A stretch of 49,259 bases of DNA. Origin: Burkholderiales bacterium. GTDB lineage: Bacteria; Pseudomonadota; Gammaproteobacteria; Burkholderiales; Usitatibacteraceae. The DNA lies in NCBI GenBank assembly GCA_025359985.1, contig JANYDB010000079.1, positions 1 through 49,259 on the forward strand. Reading direction: 5' to 3'. Positions 45,818 to 49,259 of the stretch are shown here, in pieces. Each line of letters begins with the position of its first letter. The stretch's first letter is position 1. Under the pieces are notes generated by a model that was not told where the DNA came from, ran no database searches, and saw only the letters and a list, made by a program, of their open reading frames with translations. The position numbers and the translations under genes are program-made.

Positions 45818-47079
45818 ATGCGTCCGTGGCGAATCCAAAGCCAGCCGCTGCCACCCAGCCGATACGTGCCGAAGACCTGTCCAGAGCGCGCCGCTGGTTT
45901 ATTTTTGCGGCGATTATGGGAGTGTATGTGTTCTATGCATTTTGCTGGAACACGGAAAATTTTCTGAGGCCTTACATGGCCGAATCACTTCATCTTAGTA
46001 AAGAACAAGTCGCTGCTTTTTACACGTTGCAGGCGCTGGGCGCGCTCATCGGCGCGCTGATTATTCCGCAGTTTGCCGACCGCTACAGTCGTCGCAGCAC
46101 CTTTGCGCTAATTGCGATTGCGTTCGGTGCAGCATCCGTTGGCTCACTCGCGGTCAACAGCTTCTCAGGCGCGCTGGTCCAGCGTTTCATCATGGGGTTT
46201 TTCATGGGCGGCGTGTTTGGTTGCGCGGTGAGCCTGTATGTGGGACTGTTTTCGCAGACCGTGCGCGGATTGTTGGGCGGCATGGTGCAGCTGGTTTACA
46301 ACGGCGGCGATGCGACCTTGTCGTGGTTTGGCCGCCACTACGCCGATCAATGGCAATTAGTCATGGTGATCGGCGGCATCGGTGCCATCGTCACCGGTTT
46401 TATGGTTTATTTTATCGTCCCCAATGATCGTGCTCTGGTGCCGTGGGGCGGTGAAAGTGCTCGCCCTGGCCATGCCAAAAAATTAGCGCTGTTCGAATTA
46501 TTTGCGGCAGGCTACTGGCAAATTACGCTACGGCTGGTGGTGTTGTGCGGACTTAATTTTTTCGCTTTTCAGGCGTTCAACGGCTGGATCACGACTTACC
46601 TGAAAGAAGATCAGCAGCTGTCCGCGGATCTGGTCGGCAAGCTTCTCACTGCCTTGCATGTTGGTTCAATGATCGGGGCCATTGCATGGGGCTTATTAGC
46701 GGATCGTTTTGGTCGACGGTTCAATGCCCTTGGATTTTTATTGGCCGCGTTATGCGTTGTCATTTATCTGAACGTACCGCAAAATCCGCTGATGCTGGGT
46801 GTCGCCGGCTTTGCCTACGGGTTTTGTCTGGTTTCGACCTGTATTTGGGGGCCCTATTTCGCGGAACTTTACCCTGAGCATTTACGCGCCACGGCGGCGT
46901 CGATTTTTAATTGGGGGCGTATCGTCTCGCTGTTCGGTGCGTTATTGGCCGGCGCTATCGCGCAGCGTTATGGCCTGCAAACGATTATGTATATCGGCGG
47001 CATCACTTTTTTGCTCGGCGCGGTAGTGTGGTGGAGCTTGCCTGAAACCCTGGGCGCGGAAACCCGGCGCGCTCAGTAA
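45814..47079 (+). CDS. MFS transporter
   Basis: A 421-residue major facilitator with about 12 transmembrane helices. Helix 1 is WFIFAAIMGVYVFYAFCWNT. The loop 2-3 motif is QFADRYSRRSTFALI (GxxxDRxGRR type), repeated in the second half as WGLLADRFGRRFNALGF. PYFAELYPEHLRATAASIFN matches the sialate/aromatic-acid (AAHS/SHS) group. It probably imports an organic acid across the inner membrane, completing the route begun by the TonB receptor. Its ATG overlaps the stop of the NTF2-like gene (ATGA). Confidence 0.92.
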   Translation: MNASVANPKPAAATQPIRAEDLSRARRWFIFAAIMGVYVFYAFCWNTENFLRPYMAESLHLSKEQVAAFYTLQALGALIGALIIPQFADRYSRRSTFALIAIAFGAASVGSLAVNSFSGALVQRFIMGFFMGGVFGCAVSLYVGLFSQTVRGLLGGMVQLVYNGGDATLSWFGRHYADQWQLVMVIGGIGAIVTGFMVYFIVPNDRALVPWGGESARPGHAKKLALFELFAAGYWQITLRLVVLCGLNFFAFQAFNGWITTYLKEDQQLSADLVGKLLTALHVGSMIGAIAWGLLADRFGRRFNALGFLLAALCVVIYLNVPQNPLMLGVAGFAYGFCLVSTCIWGPYFAELYPEHLRATAASIFNWGRIVSLFGALLAGAIAQRYGLQTIMYIGGITFLLGAVVWWSLPETLGAETRRAQ

Positions 47080-47114
47080 AATAATTGAATAATCGAATGA
47101 ATCAACCTGTTCGG

Positions 47115-47762
47115 CTAAACGCTCTCAATGGTGTTGCGCTGCTGCCACGCTCGATAGATCAGTAGCGCTACCTGCGCGTCATCGGCAGCGTACAAAATTT
47201 GCCGCTCCGTCAACCTGGGATTAGCCCAGTTGGTAGTCGAGGTGCGCTTGGATTTTTGCAGATGCCTGCCAAAAAATCGTGCGACAGCGGTTTTAGCGCC
47301 CACATCTTTTCGCCTTCCACTATCACTATCTTCGCGCAGCGCAACCGCCAGATCGAGCACATTTTCGGTCTCGATATTCAGCTTTGTTTTCAAGCGCCGC
47401 AAATCATCGCGCAAACCAAAGCCCGCTTTCATAACATCAGCGGATTCGAGAATCGTCTTCAGCGCGAATACCGATATCGATATTTGCAACGCATTGGTCA
47501 ACGGAAATAAATACGCTGTATCGCCCGCCGCTAACTGGATGAGATGCGGCCCGGTTGAGACCTCGCCTTTACGAAAGGTGGGTTTGGACTCGGTATCGAA
47601 ACCCACCGCATCGGCAGACATCATTGCCGACCATGCCGCAGCGGCTTCATCCGCCGTTTGAATCAGCCTGACATTCGCGAGCTTGATACCTTCATAGGGC
47701 GGCAGTGGTGGCGGTGGGGGTGGAGGCGTTACGTCCGCGGCCGCCCCCACATCATCAGTCAA
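47115..47762 (-). CDS. DEDDy 3'-5' exonuclease domain protein
   Basis: A 215-residue single-domain 3'-5' exonuclease of the RNase D/WRN-like group. After a Pro-run (DVTPPPPPPPLPPYEG) come the three Exo motifs: AVGFDTESKPTF (Exo I, DxE), VMKAGFGLRDDLRRLK (Exo II, Asp) and YAADDAQVALLIY (Exo III, YxxxD). It lacks HRDC domains. It starts with TTG at 47762, and no better start is seen. It probably trims RNA or DNA ends; the target is unknown. It is convergent with the MFS gene. Confidence 0.87.
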   Translation of the reverse strand: MTDDVGAAADVTPPPPPPPLPPYEGIKLANVRLIQTADEAAAAWSAMMSADAVGFDTESKPTFRKGEVSTGPHLIQLAAGDTAYLFPLTNALQISISVFALKTILESADVMKAGFGLRDDLRRLKTKLNIETENVLDLAVALREDSDSGRRKDVGAKTAVARFFGRHLQKSKRTSTTNWANPRLTERQILYAADDAQVALLIYRAWQQRNTIESV

Positions 47763-47796
47763 ATGAGCGTTGGTCGCGTTAATAATATGCTTTCAA

Positions 47797-48918
47797 TTAT
47801 TGACGGGTGAGCAGCGTTTGCGGATCGTGATATGTCATGCCCAGTGCTGTAGCCACACCTTCGCAGGTAATTTTTCCGCGACATACATTAAGACCGTTGC
47901 GTAAATGCGCATCCGCGCGCAGCGCATCCTGCCAGCCATGGTTGGCCAGTGCCAACACAAAGGGCAGCGTCGCATTGTTAAGCGCAAATGCCGAGGTACG
48001 CGGCACGCCACCGGGCATATTGGCTACGCAATAGTGGATCACCCCATCCACCTCATACACCGGGTCAGTGTGGGTCGTGGCATGCGAGGTTTCAAAACAG
48101 CCGCCCTGATCAATCGCCACATCCACCAGTACCGAGCCTTTTTTCATGTGGCCCACCATCTCACGCGTCACCAGCTTCGGTGCAGCAGCGCCTGGAATCA
48201 ATACGCCGCCGATAACAGCATCCGCCTGCGTGATGTAATGCTCGACTGCATCGCGGGTTGAAAATACGGTTTTGACGCGTGCGCCAAATTGCGCCACCAA
48301 ACGTCGCAGTACATCGAGCGAACGATCCAGCACGACGACATCAGCACCGGCGCCAACGGCCATGAATGCGGCGTTCGATCCGACCACGCCACCCCCTAAA
48401 ATAACTACGCTGGCAGGCGGCACACCGGGCACACCCGATAACAACACGCCCAAACCGCCGCGCGGCTTCTCCAGAAAAGTGGAAGCCACCTGAATAGACA
48501 TGCGGCCTGCCACTTCCGACATCGGCGCCAATAACGGTAAACCACCGGATGCCGATGTGACCGTTTCATAAGCAATACAGATTGCGCCACTGGACAGCAA
48601 ATCATCTGTTTGTGGACGATCCGGGGCCAGATGCAAATAAGTGAAAAGCACCTGCTCGGGGCGCAACATTTTTCGCTCAACCGCCTGCGGCTCTTTAACT
48701 TTCACAATCATGTCGGCACGCGCAAATACATCGGCGGCGATTGAGGCGATTTTCGCGCCCGCTTTTTCATATTCAGAATCCATCACGCCGATGCCCAGCC
48801 CGGCGTTGGTTTCCACTAATACCTGATGGCCGTGATCCACGACTTCACGCACGCTCGCGGGCGTCAAGCCGACGCGATATTCATGGGTTTTAATTTCTTT
48901 GGGTACGCCGATCAACAT
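47797..48918 (-). CDS. ald: Alanine dehydrogenase
   Basis: A 373-residue NAD-dependent alanine dehydrogenase that interconverts alanine and pyruvate plus ammonia. It starts [20 protein letters not shown] (substrate-binding Arg/Lys region), with [20 protein letters not shown] (catalytic Lys region) and [15 protein letters not shown] with the active His. The NAD motif is [40 protein letters not shown] and [20 protein letters not shown] are diagnostic. GGAGAGAG precedes the ATG. It is a single gene. Confidence 0.96.
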   Translation of the reverse strand: MLIGVPKEIKTHEYRVGLTPASVREVVDHGHQVLVETNAGLGIGVMDSEYEKAGAKIASIAADVFARADMIVKVKEPQAVERKMLRPEQVLFTYLHLAPDRPQTDDLLSSGAICIAYETVTSASGGLPLLAPMSEVAGRMSIQVASTFLEKPRGGLGVLLSGVPGVPPASVVILGGGVVGSNAAFMAVGAGADVVVLDRSLDVLRRLVAQFGARVKTVFSTRDAVEHYITQADAVIGGVLIPGAAAPKLVTREMVGHMKKGSVLVDVAIDQGGCFETSHATTHTDPVYEVDGVIHYCVANMPGGVPRTSAFALNNATLPFVLALANHGWQDALRADAHLRNGLNVCRGKITCEGVATALGMTYHDPQTLLTRQ

Positions 48919-49063
48919 ATTTCTCTCTCCGTAAATAAACTGTTTTATCCAAACCTATAACCATACCGGCATCTATGCCGTGCCCGCATTTTGCGCCATT
49001 TTTCTCTGCAGCAACTAAAGCGTCCATCATGCTTTCTGATGAAATGAGGCCAATTAGCTGCTG

Positions 49064-49084
49064 AGCCGTCGCTAACGGCTTTTA
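49064..49084. terminator. Small hairpin between ald and the IS30 end
   Basis: AGCCGT (49064-49069) pairs with ACGGCT (49075-49080) around CGCTA, followed by TTT. It could stop transcription leaving the IS element or be incidental. Confidence 0.3.
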
Positions 49085-49108
49085 AAAACCCAGCATGGGC
49101 GAGCTTCG

Positions 49109-49259
49109 TGGAACACTTACCCGAATTCAAGTTCGAAAGGCGACACGCGGTGGGCAGTTGAATGCTACCTCGTGAGGGGTTCTAAAGCCAAGACATTTGC
49201 GCGGGGTGTGGTTGTGTCGGTCTTGGATTCGGGTGAGTTGGGCTTGGGTTAACTTTCCC
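49109..49259 (-). mobile_element. IS30-family insertion sequence, 3' end
   Basis: The transposase end at 49127-49259 marks an IS30-type element entering from the right edge. Its terminal inverted repeat probably lies around 49109-49133 (GTGGAACACTTACCCGAATT and onwards), overlapping the stop codon, as often seen in this family. The other end is outside the window, so the exact boundary and target duplication cannot be set. Confidence 0.6.
49127..49259 (-). CDS. IS30-family transposase, C-terminal end (cut by window edge)
   Basis: The last 43 codons of a minus-strand frame that continues past the window. It reads TRIQDRHNHTPRKCLGFRTP followed by HEVAFNCPPRVAFRT and TGA. The NxxPRKxLGxRTPxEV block and the ending VAxRT are hallmarks of IS30 transposases at the end of the DDE catalytic domain. 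The catalytic Glu lies outside. The frame is too short and incomplete to judge whether the element is intact. Confidence 0.85.
   Translation of the reverse strand, partial: GKLTQAQLTRIQDRHNHTPRKCLGFRTPHEVAFNCPPRVAFRT

Noticed and set aside
48945-49130. 61-codon minus-strand frame between ald and the IS end
   Set aside because: It starts next to the transposase stop and runs through the IS end and hairpin; no motif is seen.

Overview
The window looks like a chromosomal segment of a betaproteobacterium, probably Burkholderiales. The basis is the yebC/ruvC/ruvA/ruvB block, clpS-clpA, slmA, flavocytochrome c genes and a moderate GC content; the family-level placement is inference. I see no rRNA, tRNA or CRISPR array. 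The right edge cuts into the 3' end of an IS30-type transposase.

Region 1 (1-12.3 kb) is mostly housekeeping. A minus-strand operon runs yebC, ybjQ-like, a GNAT acetyltransferase, ruvC, a DUF559 nuclease-like gene, ruvA, a DUF4442 hotdog protein and ruvB (cut by the left edge). Several of its junctions overlap (TAATG, TTGA, ATGA). On the plus strand follow a HerA-like ATPase, slmA, a small NTF2-fold protein and a GNAT remnant. Next come a flavocytochrome c sulfide dehydrogenase pair and clpA/clpS, with a strong terminator after clpA.

Region 2 (12.4-28.3 kb) holds two cspA paralogues, a 23S rRNA pseudouridine synthase (RluE type), an exported Ala/Pro/Lys-rich protein, mnmA, a GST, purB, a cysteine-free glutaredoxin-like protein, a large FAD oxidoreductase, DUF427 and DUF885 proteins and a class IV aminotransferase. 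It ends with three poorly characterised minus-strand genes: a TonB-like Pro/Ala-rich protein, a PilZ-like protein and a TPR-like protein.

Region 3 (28.5-47.1 kb) is accessory metabolism. An ornithine cyclodeaminase/mu-crystallin gene and an XRE-cupin regulator flank kbl-tdh (threonine to glycine plus acetyl-CoA). Next is an apparent catabolic locus. One minus-strand operon carries a HisD-like dehydrogenase, an SDR, a bicupin and an alpha/beta hydrolase, divergent from a two-domain NTF2-fold protein. A second minus-strand operon carries a LacI regulator, a MetE-core zinc methyltransferase and an HpcH/HpaI aldolase, divergent from a TonB-dependent receptor, a second two-domain NTF2-fold protein and an MFS transporter. 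Together these supply outer-membrane uptake, inner-membrane transport, methyl removal, oxidation, C-C cleavage and local control. I therefore infer a substrate-specific pathway for a methylated small organic compound; the substrate is unknown. This is the best candidate for an undescribed system. A six-copy 14-bp tandem repeat fills most of the lacI-metE spacer, and a perfect palindrome lies just upstream of lacI.

Region 4 (47.1-49.26 kb) has a DEDD 3'-5' exonuclease, alanine dehydrogenase and the partial IS30 transposase.
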